Source: JAKPQD01 sp029572965 (GTDB lineage: Bacteria; Bacteroidota; Bacteroidia; Bacteroidales; DTGW01). From it: 16,481 nucleotides of DNA. Under the pieces are notes generated by a model. That model was given only the letters and a program-made list of their open reading frames with translations, was not told the DNA's origin and made no database searches. The position numbers were made by a program, and so were the translations under genes. The stretch's first letter is position 1; every line of letters starts with the position of its first letter. Below are positions 1 through 6,898 of the stretch, piece after piece. The stretch lies in the NCBI GenBank assembly GCA_035374585.1, contig DAOSPF010000067.1, forward strand, positions 1 to 16,481. Direction: 5' to 3'.

Positions 1-155
1 ACCCGCGACCCCATGCGTGACAGGCATGTATTCTAACCAACTGAANNNNNNNNNNNNNNNNNNNNNNNNNNNNNNNNNNNNNNNNNNNNNNNNNNNNNNN
101 NNNNNNNNNNNNNNNNNNNNNNNNNNNNNNNNNNNNNNNNNNNNNCTACCGAACC
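1..155 (-). tRNA. tRNA-Asp (GTC), 3' end cut off by window edge, interrupted by scaffold gap
   Basis: Read on the minus strand from 155, the sequence gives acceptor strand GGTTCGG, TA, D stem GTTC, and (across the N gap) the D loop and GAAT. Then come a perfect anticodon stem CATGC/GCATG with loop CTGTCAC (anticodon GTC, aspartate), variable loop GGGTC, and the 5' T stem GCGGG. The last ~18-19 nt (rest of T arm and acceptor 3' strand) lie outside the window. The 100 Ns at 46-145 fall inside the D loop; removing them restores a normal tRNA. This is the only copy here with a pairing anticodon stem, so I take it as the functional gene. It reads in the same direction as two degenerate copies upstream and may share their promoter. 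Confidence 0.85.
46..145. other. Assembly gap, exactly 100 N
   Basis: One hundred Ns, the conventional placeholder for a gap of unknown size. The flanks join seamlessly inside a tRNA-Asp: conserved word TGACAGGC starts at 18, 226 and 334, so the spacing across the gap is 208 = 108 + 100. The flanking contigs thus abut in register with the 108-bp repeat. The real number of repeat units here is unknown. Confidence 0.98.
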
Positions 156-195
156 ATTTATATTTTATAAGAACTTTTCTTTTTAAGTTAGTTTT

Positions 196-263
196 GAACT
201 CGAACCCGTCTTGCCTCAGGCAAGATGACAGGCATGTATTCTAACCAACTGAACTACCGAACC
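196..263 (-). pseudogene. Degenerate tRNA-Asp copy 1 (5' half intact, 3' half replaced)
   Basis: From 263 downwards the first 38 nt are identical to the functional tRNA-Asp, including GTC in the anticodon loop. After the anticodon the normal stem GCATG is lost. In its place is a 7-bp palindrome, TCTTGCC-TGA-GGCAAGA (complement of 209-225). A T-arm-like piece ACGGGTTCGAGTTC follows, whose 3' strand no longer pairs, and there is no acceptor 3' strand. It cannot fold as a tRNA, but it could fold as a D-arm plus hairpin RNA. Confidence 0.75.
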
Positions 264-303
264 ATTTATATTTTATAAGAACTTTTCTTTTTAAGTTAGT
301 TTT

Positions 304-371
304 GAACTTGAACCCGTCTTGCCTCAGGCAGGATGACAGGCATGTATTCTAACCAACTGAACTACCGAACC
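304..371 (-). pseudogene. Degenerate tRNA-Asp copy 2 (closest to the promoter)
   Basis: Same structure as the neighbouring copy: 38 nt of intact tRNA-Asp 5' half from 371, then the palindromic insert (complement of 317-333, one stem mismatch) and a T-arm-like segment with TTCAAGT in place of TTCGAGT. No pairing acceptor 3' strand exists. This copy directly follows the leader transcribed from the promoter at 410-440. Confidence 0.75.
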
Positions 372-409
372 ATTTGTTCTTGCACCTAAGACCTTCGTTT
401 TAGGTGGTG

Positions 410-440
410 CAAAAGTATATTCTTTTTTTATTTCTGCAAA
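410..440 (-). promoter_or_regulatory. Bacteroidota-type promoter for the tRNA-Asp array
   Basis: On the minus strand the -33 word TTTG (complement of 437-440) is followed by a 19-nt spacer and TACTTTTG (complement of 410-417), a perfect TAnnTTTG. Transcription would start near 403-405 and reach the first tRNA-like copy at 371 after a leader of about 30 nt. The leader can fold: CACCTAA (383-389) pairs with TTAGGTG (400-406). No comparable promoter is seen in the repeat spacers, so the whole array probably depends on this one. Confidence 0.7.
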
Positions 441-482
441 ATTTCGGCCTTCTTTTTTTTGATTTTTTTTGCAGAAAAAATT

Positions 483-1025
483 CTACTCTTTTTTGTCTTT
501 CACAAAAATGGAAAAATGTACTGCTCCATATTTCCTTTCCTGAAAAAAAAACGGGTGATTATCAAAGTGATACACTTTAGAATGTTCCAAAATAAACCAT
601 CCCTGGCTTTTAACAGCATTTGAATTTAAAATCAAATCTGGCAATTGTGTTATAAAATCGGCATTATATGGAGGATCTGCAAATACTACATCAAACTCAG
701 CTTTATTGCGCTCCATATGTTTGAATACATCATCCCTGAAAGGCAAAATGCCTTGTATCTTCAATTTTTTAATATCGTCAACGATTTGACGGTAATTGTT
801 ATTGTCCGACTCTACCAAATGAATTGACTTTGTCCCCCTTGATGCAAATTCAAAACTTATGCCTCCAGTGCCCGCAAACAAATCAAGTACTGTGATATTG
901 TCGAAATCAAAGTAATTATTCAAAATATTGAATAGGCTTTCGCGGGCAAAGTCAGTTGTGGGGCGTGCATTATAATCTTTTGAAGCAAATGTAAGGCCCC
1001 GAAATTTCCCGGATATTATACGCAT
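483..1025 (-). CDS. rsmD: 16S rRNA (guanine966-N2)-methyltransferase RsmD
   Basis: A 180-residue class I SAM-dependent methyltransferase of normal RsmD length, which methylates N2 of G966 in 16S rRNA during 30S assembly. Visible features: N-terminal MRIISGKFRG, a conserved RPTTDFARESLFNIL stretch (21-35), the SAM-binding motif VLDLFAGTGG (46-55), acidic residue E72 after the second strand, and the catalytic NPPY-type motif, here DPPY (117-120). The ATG start at 1025 overlaps the end of the upstream DUF3822 gene by 10 bp, which points to co-transcription and probably translational coupling. Downstream on the same strand lies the tRNA-Asp array. No clear intrinsic terminator separates them, although an imperfectly placed inverted repeat exists at 431-477. 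Identification is firm. Confidence 0.95.
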   Translation of the reverse strand: MRIISGKFRGLTFASKDYNARPTTDFARESLFNILNNYFDFDNITVLDLFAGTGGISFEFASRGTKSIHLVESDNNNYRQIVDDIKKLKIQGILPFRDDVFKHMERNKAEFDVVFADPPYNADFITQLPDLILNSNAVKSQGWFILEHSKVYHFDNHPFFFQERKYGAVHFSIFVKDKKE

Positions 1026-1837
1026 AAAACAGCATTAAAAACATGAACTAACTTTTGCATTTCTACAGGCTGCATATCTGGCTCAACTTTTACAGATGGC
1101 GGTATTTTCTGTATCTCAACCATATTGAATATTTTGGCTAATCCTGAATAAAAATTATCTTCTTTATTAATATTTCCTGATATGATAAGTTTTACATTGT
1201 TAGGCGAATAAGAGTAAAGGTTCAATATGTTTACTATAAAATATATTGCATCCGTATATTTTTGATAAAGAAATGAATTAAACAATTGTATTTTCTTGTT
1301 CCTTATTATTAATATATCAAAAAAATCGGGTGTGACATTGAGATAGAACTCAGGTAACGTATTGTATTTGTTATAAATACTCAAAGCGCTTGATATGAAA
1401 GGAATTGAGTGGTGCAGATAATGTACTTTCTCAAATTTTGAAGATAACAAATCTTCAATCGTCGAAGGAATAGAGAACACTGAATATGCTTCCGAATCTG
1501 CAATTTTCACGTAATGCAGATAGTCTCTTTCATCTACATTGTGATGAAATTTCAAAAAGGTTACCAGGTTGTTTTTGTCAAATAAGCTTTCGGGTACCAA
1601 CATTGACCTGTAGGTCTGGTTTACCAGGATAAGTTGTTCACAACTGGCCGCAGATACAGATTCTTTATTTATTATTTTTTTTATACTTTCTGTAAGTTCA
1701 ATATCTGAAGCATACTTATCAGACTCAATGGCAGAAAAAGAGGTAGTTTCTTTATTAAAAATGGTATAAACTACTTCTTTTGAGAATATCCCTATAATCA
1801 GTGTATTACTTTCTAATGAAGCAAAATTCTCTGTCAT
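1016..1837 (-). CDS. DUF3822 family protein
   Basis: Recognised as the Bacteroidota-specific DUF3822 family, typically encoded next to rsmD, as here. The function is unknown. The sequence shows no signal peptide or membrane segment. Its strand pattern (YLNVTPDFFDILIIRNKKI, then FNSFLYQ, then VKLIISGNIN) is reminiscent of actin-like/PilM ATPase folds, but this is my inference. The frame stays open to an ATG at 1879 (287 residues). I prefer the ATG at 1837 (MTENFASLE, 273 residues), because a perfect TAnnTTTG box at 1852-1859 lies inside the longer version and would start transcription just upstream of 1837. The gene overlaps rsmD by 10 bp and probably forms a two-gene unit with it. Confidence 0.8.
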   Translation of the reverse strand: MTENFASLESNTLIIGIFSKEVVYTIFNKETTSFSAIESDKYASDIELTESIKKIINKESVSAASCEQLILVNQTYRSMLVPESLFDKNNLVTFLKFHHNVDERDYLHYVKIADSEAYSVFSIPSTIEDLLSSKFEKVHYLHHSIPFISSALSIYNKYNTLPEFYLNVTPDFFDILIIRNKKIQLFNSFLYQKYTDAIYFIVNILNLYSYSPNNVKLIISGNINKEDNFYSGLAKIFNMVEIQKIPPSVKVEPDMQPVEMQKLVHVFNAVLCV

Positions 1838-1851
1838 ATTTCTATTTTTCT

Positions 1852-1859
1852 CAAAGTTA
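1852..1859 (-). promoter_or_regulatory. -7 box for the DUF3822-rsmD unit
   Basis: Minus strand TAACTTTG, a perfect TAnnTTTG, 14 nt upstream of the ATG at 1837. At the expected -33 position there is only TTTA (complement of 1879-1882, spacer 19), so the match is partial. The box lies downstream of the susD terminator, which fits an independent transcription unit with a very short leader. Confidence 0.5.
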
Positions 1860-1879
1860 GAAAAAAACAAGCAAAACAT

Positions 1880-1911
1880 AAAAAAAGGTACTCTTTATTT
1901 CAGGAGTACCT
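1880..1911 (-). terminator. Intrinsic terminator downstream of susD-like gene
   Basis: Perfect 8-bp stem AGGTACTC (1886-1893) / GAGTACCT (1904-1911) with a 10-nt loop. On the minus strand it is followed immediately by a run of Ts (complement of the A run 1880-1885). It sits 34 bp past the susD stop and ends the susCD transcript before the DUF3822 promoter. Confidence 0.85.
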
Positions 1912-1944
1912 CTTTTATCTATTCATTTTGTATAGTCTCTGTTA

Positions 1945-3393
1945 TTATTCAGTACCTCCAGCCCACCATACTTTATCTTTATATACGTCAATCTTAGGCG
2001 TATTTTCTATATTAGCTGTAGTTTCGGAAACTCCATAAGGAAAACGGTTTACAAAACCATAACCAGCCATAGAGTTAATCCTATTATTTAATTTAGGGAT
2101 ACCTGTCCTCCTGTAATCATTATAAGCTTCAATAGCTTCATGTTCATAAAAAGCTATATATTTTTGTGTAATAATAACATTTAAATCACCTTCTAATGTT
2201 CCGGTTAATAATGGTTTTACCGATTGGTTGTAAAAATCACTCGGACTTTCTGTCACTCCATGGAAACTAAAGTTGGCAGCAATAGCCTGCATTAATGAAG
2301 AGTCAAATGTGGCAATTCCTAAACGCCTTTTTGCTTCTGCTTCAATAAACTTTAGCTCGTGATATGTCATCATCGGTGTTGGTGCTGTTTGTCCATATTC
2401 TGTAATTAATGATATTGAATAAATTCCATTTATAGATTGTTCTGCATTGCCACTTTCTGCTGGAACATAAGCATACTTGCCACTATAATCAGCACTAGTG
2501 TCAACTACATCAAAATAGTATGCAATACGTGGGTCTGCAGTGGCATCCATTAAATCATATAATGTTTTTGATACTGACAAGTAAAAACGATCATTTAAAA
2601 ATTGAAACCAAGGGTTTTCACCTACAGATGTTGCTTCATAAGAATTAAAAATTAGGGACTCAGAATTATCTGCAAAACCATTTGCTACACAATCCAAAGC
2701 CTTTTGTGCAGCTTGAGGGTCAACGTTTGTAAGACGCATATAATATCTTGCTTTTAACGACCAGGCAGCTTTTGTCCATAACAAAACATTTCCTTTATAT
2801 ATATAGTCAGATATGGCATCAATAGCCCTGGAATTTTTGGCAAGATTTACAATAGCAGAATCTAACAATTCCTGAATTTTGACATACAAAAAAGATTGTT
2901 TATCAAATTTGGGTTTCATATTTTTCAATCCAAGAAAAGCCTCGCTATAAGGAACAGATCCCCAACCATCTGTCAAAACAGCCAAATTATATGCAGTTAA
3001 AACTTGTGCAACACCTCTTGCTGAATAAAAATCAGATTCAGGACCAGATGCAGATGTTTTATCCAAAATTATTTTTAATGAATTTAATACTTCATATAAA
3101 CTGTTCCAATTATTAGTTAGCAATGTTGCTGCATTTTGTCCTATGCGACGATCGGCATTATATAATTGGTTATATGTCCCGGTACTATGCTCAACATAAA
3201 CAGATGCATACCAGGCAATATCTGTACCTGTGGTTTCAAATGCACTCTGAAGGATAACAGAAGGAAGAATATTTTTTACGCTAACATCCAATGGATCGTT
3301 CAATTCTTTATTTACATCATCCATGGTGCTTTCACTACAGCCAGCAAATAAAAATAGTACTGTAGAAGTTATACATAGAAGTTTATATTTCAT
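1945..3393 (-). CDS. SusD/RagB-type outer-membrane lipoprotein
   Basis: A 482-residue surface lipoprotein that would cap the SusC-type channel encoded just upstream and bind its substrate. The N-terminus is a lipoprotein signal: hydrophobic stretch, then lipobox LFAGC with the lipid-modified cysteine at residue 19, followed by SES. The mature start (DVNKELNDPLDVSVKNILPS) and the alpha-helical body resemble the SusD-like_2 subgroup (often annotated 'SusD/RagB family'), not the starch-type SusD. Late tyrosine- and arginine-rich segments (YNDYRRTGIPKL near 420-430; NRFPYG) are typical of this subgroup. The gap from the SusC gene is 18 bp with no terminator, so both are one operon. The substrate cannot be told from sequence: no glycoside hydrolase, peptidase or regulator lies nearby. 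Confidence 0.9.
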   Translation of the reverse strand: MKYKLLCITSTVLFLFAGCSESTMDDVNKELNDPLDVSVKNILPSVILQSAFETTGTDIAWYASVYVEHSTGTYNQLYNADRRIGQNAATLLTNNWNSLYEVLNSLKIILDKTSASGPESDFYSARGVAQVLTAYNLAVLTDGWGSVPYSEAFLGLKNMKPKFDKQSFLYVKIQELLDSAIVNLAKNSRAIDAISDYIYKGNVLLWTKAAWSLKARYYMRLTNVDPQAAQKALDCVANGFADNSESLIFNSYEATSVGENPWFQFLNDRFYLSVSKTLYDLMDATADPRIAYYFDVVDTSADYSGKYAYVPAESGNAEQSINGIYSISLITEYGQTAPTPMMTYHELKFIEAEAKRRLGIATFDSSLMQAIAANFSFHGVTESPSDFYNQSVKPLLTGTLEGDLNVIITQKYIAFYEHEAIEAYNDYRRTGIPKLNNRINSMAGYGFVNRFPYGVSETTANIENTPKIDVYKDKVWWAGGTE

Positions 3394-3411
3394 AACAAAT
3401 TAATTTAAAGG

Positions 3412-6400
3412 TTAAAAAACAATATTTAGGCTTATGCCATAAGATTTTGTCTGAGGTAATGACATATAGTCCATTCCTCCTTGCATGTTCCCATTTCCTT
3501 GAGATGTTTCAGGGTCAAAATTCTTAAAAGTTGTCCACAATAAGAAATTTCTGGCCATTAATGAAATAGACGCATTTTGAACTTTAATTGGAGTTGTCCA
3601 CTTTTTAGGTAAGCCAATGGATAGAGATATTTCCCTTAATTTAATAAATGAAGTTTCATAAACGTGAGCTTCAGGGATTCCGGCCAGGGCATCAGAGTAC
3701 AACATTTGATATGCGAGTGGGTCATTTTCGCCTCCTCGCTGAATATCATTCTTTGTAATACTACCATCAGCATTAGTTTTATATCCGTCATAAATAAAAG
3801 GGGTAGTTCTATCTTCTGTTTTCTTAGAAGTACCGTATAGGTCTATTAAATAGTTTGAACCAGAATACATCTGACCGCCTTGTTTCCAATCAAATAATGC
3901 AGACAATGTAATTGTTTTATAAGTAAAAGTATTAGTTAACCCTACAATAAAATCAGGAGCTACATTTCCTATCTTTCCAAAATCACCAGCCATAGGCATA
4001 CCATAATAATCACTATTAGGGTCACTATCTACCAATATATGTCCTTGAGCATCTCTTGCAAATTGAGTACCATAAATTGCCGGATATGTCTCACCGGCAG
4101 AAGCACGGATGTTTGGGTCTTCATATCCTCCCAAATTGATACTTTCAACTCCTTCAGCTAATTTGACACATTTGTTATCTACTTTTGTATAATTTGTTGA
4201 TATATCCCATTTAAAATCGTTGAATCGGATTACACCTATATTAAGGACTATCTCATGAGATTTACTGGTCATTTCTCCTGCATTCATCATAATATTGTCA
4301 TAGCCTGTTGATCCTGCAAGAGGTACTTTAAAAATTTGATCTTTGGCCAACTGGTCCGTATAAGTATAATCAATCCCTAACCTATTGTTAAAAAATTTAA
4401 GTTCAATTCCAAATTCATACGACCGTGTATTTTGTGGTTTTAAATCTGGATCGTATAATGTCCTTTTTGGTTTAAAACCACTATTGCCTCCAAGCGGAAA
4501 TTTTACGCCATCTTCAAGGAATCCACTTCCAACAGCCCCCCTTTCAAAAGTATATTCGTGATATTCATCACTTTGGCCCACTTCTGCATAAGAGGCTCTT
4601 ATTTTTCCATAAGGCAATAACTCACTTCCTTTTAAAGCATCAAGTTCTGTGAATAAAAAGCCTAATGAAACTGATGGATAAAAGAATGACCTATTTCCAT
4701 TAGGCATAGTAGAAACAATGTCATTTCTTCCTGTAACATTGAAAAATAGCATGTTTTTATAATCTACAGAAGCATTCCCGAAGAAACCTACGGTTCTATT
4801 CCTATATTTTTTTTCATCGCCAATTTGGGTCTTTGTGTTGTTTATATTTGTCCAACCTGGAACAAAAAAATCAGTACCAATCATTTCCCATTTACGGCTA
4901 TTATCCTGGTTTATTTCATTACCTATTATAAGAGTTCCTTTAATATCATCTGTAAGTTGTTTTGTAAAGGTGATATTTAAAAGTGAGTTTAACACTCTTC
5001 TGTTTATCCCATAATCATCAACATTGCCTCCTGTTGGTTCTATATAAGCATAAGTTTGATTATTTGGTGATGGATATTCCGGAGCTGTTGGTAAAACTTG
5101 ACCTGTTTGAGAACTACCTATTTGTAGGATATCTTCATTGTCTGTAGTATACATATCTATTCCCAACTGATAATGAATGTTCATCCAGGTAAATGGATTA
5201 TATTCTATGTAAGAATTTCCAAAAAACCTTTTGGTTGCTTCAAGGTATTTATTGTTTTTTGTTGCCCATAATGGATTCTCGCCAACAGTACTACGCCTGT
5301 AACTTACTTGTCTATATAAATAATTGGCTCCATCTGGGGCATGGTAAGGTGTTCCCATTAAGTCGTACGAAGGAGGGCAGCCAAATACAGTAAATAACCA
5401 ACTACTATTTCCTGAAGGAAGTTTTCCTATAGATACATCAGAATAGTTTCCAGTAAAACCTGTTTTCCATTTTGAATTAATCTGATAATTAAAAGCTCCC
5501 TTAGCTGTATATCTGTCCATGTATGAACTCTCAATAATACCTTCTTGGTTAGTTGCTCCTATGCCAATAGCATAGTCTCCATTTGAAAATGGTTGAGCTA
5601 TTGTAACTCCATAATTTTTTGTAACCCCGTCTTTAAAAAATTCTTTTGGAGTATTTACAGCCTTCGCATCTACCCATTTGTTTTTTTGAGCATGAAAAAA
5701 TTGGCCAGGATGGCCTTGAGAATTACCACCGTATGTTGGCACGTCTGGTAAATTGGAAATTTTGGGGCCCCAGGAAAAAGAACTGACAGGGGTGAAATTT
5801 CCATTATAACCTTGAGCATATGTCATTTGATAATCTGGATATCTGGAAATTTGGTCAATAGAGTAGCTGGCATTAACAGTTACTATTCCGGAGCCACCCT
5901 GAACTCCTTTTCCTGTCTTAGTAGTAATAATAATTACACCGTTCGAAGCTCTCATTCCATATAAAGCCGCAGCAGCCTGCCCTTTCAAAACGTTAATTGA
6001 TGCTATGTCATTTGGGTCAATATCTAAGGTCCTGTCAGAATATGCAGACCCACTCACCCCATATACTGCTTGGTCATAGTCTGTTCCACTTTTAATAGGC
6101 ATTCCGTCAACAACATAAAGTGGGGCATTATTTCCACTAAAAGCACGTGCACCACGAATGAAAACTTGAGATGAAGCTCCAGGCATACCTGATGATTGAC
6201 GAATTTCGAGACCTGCTACTTTTCCGCTCATTGCTGTTAATAAATTTGGATTGCTGGCTTTGCTAATTTCATTGCCAGAAACATCTTGAACTGCATAACC
6301 GAGGGCTTTTTTTTCTCTTTTAATACCCAATGCAGTTACAACTACTTCGTCCAAACCAACAACGTCTGGCTGAAGGACAATATCAATACTTTTCTGTCCA

Positions 6401-6657
6401 GCTATTTGAACCTCTTGTGTTTTCATCCCAATGAAACTAACATAAAGAGATGATGCACTTTCTGGTGTATTAACTGTAAACTCTCCATTTACATCTGTCA
6501 CAGTAGCCTCATTAGTACCTTTAACTATGACAGATGCCCCCGGCAAGGCCGATCCATCCTCTGCCGAGGTTACTTTCCCCTTAATCTGTACCCCTTGCGA
6601 TAGCATTGTACCGCACCACAAGGCCAGACCACACATTAGTAATGCTAATTTTCTCAT
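3412..6657 (-). CDS. SusC/RagA-type TonB-dependent outer-membrane transporter
   Basis: A 1081-residue outer-membrane channel of usual SusC length that imports substrate with energy from TonB/ExbBD. Order of parts: signal peptide (about 1-20, ending near LSQG); a carboxypeptidase-regulatory-like beta domain (about 22-97, GKVTSAEDGSALPGASVIVKG); a TonB-box-like DEVVVTALGI (103-112); a plug domain with SGKVAGLEI, VFIRGA, LYVVDGMPI (180-188), LKGQAAAALYG (224-234) and SNGVIIITTKTGK; then the 22-strand barrel, ending in a terminal phenylalanine (SLNIVF) as needed for outer-membrane assembly. There is no N-terminal STN signalling domain, so anti-sigma-factor control through this protein is unlikely. 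Transcribed with the SusD-like gene from the promoter at 6708-6739. Confidence 0.95.
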   Translation of the reverse strand: MRKLALLMCGLALWCGTMLSQGVQIKGKVTSAEDGSALPGASVIVKGTNEATVTDVNGEFTVNTPESASSLYVSFIGMKTQEVQIAGQKSIDIVLQPDVVGLDEVVVTALGIKREKKALGYAVQDVSGNEISKASNPNLLTAMSGKVAGLEIRQSSGMPGASSQVFIRGARAFSGNNAPLYVVDGMPIKSGTDYDQAVYGVSGSAYSDRTLDIDPNDIASINVLKGQAAAALYGMRASNGVIIITTKTGKGVQGGSGIVTVNASYSIDQISRYPDYQMTYAQGYNGNFTPVSSFSWGPKISNLPDVPTYGGNSQGHPGQFFHAQKNKWVDAKAVNTPKEFFKDGVTKNYGVTIAQPFSNGDYAIGIGATNQEGIIESSYMDRYTAKGAFNYQINSKWKTGFTGNYSDVSIGKLPSGNSSWLFTVFGCPPSYDLMGTPYHAPDGANYLYRQVSYRRSTVGENPLWATKNNKYLEATKRFFGNSYIEYNPFTWMNIHYQLGIDMYTTDNEDILQIGSSQTGQVLPTAPEYPSPNNQTYAYIEPTGGNVDDYGINRRVLNSLLNITFTKQLTDDIKGTLIIGNEINQDNSRKWEMIGTDFFVPGWTNINNTKTQIGDEKKYRNRTVGFFGNASVDYKNMLFFNVTGRNDIVSTMPNGNRSFFYPSVSLGFLFTELDALKGSELLPYGKIRASYAEVGQSDEYHEYTFERGAVGSGFLEDGVKFPLGGNSGFKPKRTLYDPDLKPQNTRSYEFGIELKFFNNRLGIDYTYTDQLAKDQIFKVPLAGSTGYDNIMMNAGEMTSKSHEIVLNIGVIRFNDFKWDISTNYTKVDNKCVKLAEGVESINLGGYEDPNIRASAGETYPAIYGTQFARDAQGHILVDSDPNSDYYGMPMAGDFGKIGNVAPDFIVGLTNTFTYKTITLSALFDWKQGGQMYSGSNYLIDLYGTSKKTEDRTTPFIYDGYKTNADGSITKNDIQRGGENDPLAYQMLYSDALAGIPEAHVYETSFIKLREISLSIGLPKKWTTPIKVQNASISLMARNFLLWTTFKNFDPETSQGNGNMQGGMDYMSLPQTKSYGISLNIVF

Positions 6658-6707
6658 ACAAGTGATTTTTTGGTTTATAATTGGTTAATACATAAAACTC
6701 AATCTCT

Positions 6708-6739
6708 CAAATATATATATTTTTCAATATATTATCAAA
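6708..6739 (-). promoter_or_regulatory. Promoter of the susC-susD operon
   Basis: Minus strand TTTG (complement of 6736-6739), 20-nt spacer, then TATATTTG (complement of 6708-6715), a perfect Bacteroidota -33/-7 pair. It predicts a start near 6702 and a 5' leader of about 45 nt before the susC ATG at 6657. No operator or inverted repeat stands out around it. Confidence 0.7.
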
Positions 6740-6856
6740 TGATAGCTTATAATTATTCACTTTTTGCATAGTTTTTATTAATAATTTTTATTTATTGATT
6801 TTCAATGCTTTACAAGTGTTTGAAAATAAGTTGTTAACAGTTTCTGGCCTAAAACT

Positions 6857-6886
6857 TTTGCCTGAAGCTTTTTTTCGCAATATTTG
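6857..6886 (+). promoter_or_regulatory. Candidate promoter of the MFS sugar transporter gene
   Basis: TTTG (6857-6860), 18-nt spacer, AATATTTG (6879-6886), which matches TAnnTTTG at all but the first base. It would start transcription only a few bases before the ATG at 6899. The same box overlaps the in-frame TTG at 6884, arguing against that TTG as the translation start. Confidence 0.45.
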
Positions 6887-6898
6887 TGCAACAAAATA

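Larger units (their letters stand above)
156..371 (-). repeat. Tandem 108-bp repeats built from a tRNA-Asp 5' half
   Basis: Two consecutive 108-bp units (156-263 and 264-371) differ at only two positions by eye (C/T at 201/309 and A/G at 224/332). Each unit holds, on the minus strand, the first 38 nt of tRNA-Asp up to the anticodon. A short palindrome, a T-arm-like segment and an AT-rich spacer of about 40 bp follow. The functional tRNA-Asp continues the array in the same register, so its 5' half is effectively a third copy. Units are too long and too few for a CRISPR array. Confidence 0.9.

Noticed and set aside
17..244. Open reading frame of 75 codons on the plus strand
   Set aside because: It reads through the 100 Ns and antisense to tRNA-Asp copies; no protein can be supported.
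156..371. CRISPR-like tandem repeat
   Set aside because: Units are 108 bp, contiguous and nearly identical throughout with no variable spacers, and they derive from a tRNA; no cas gene is nearby.
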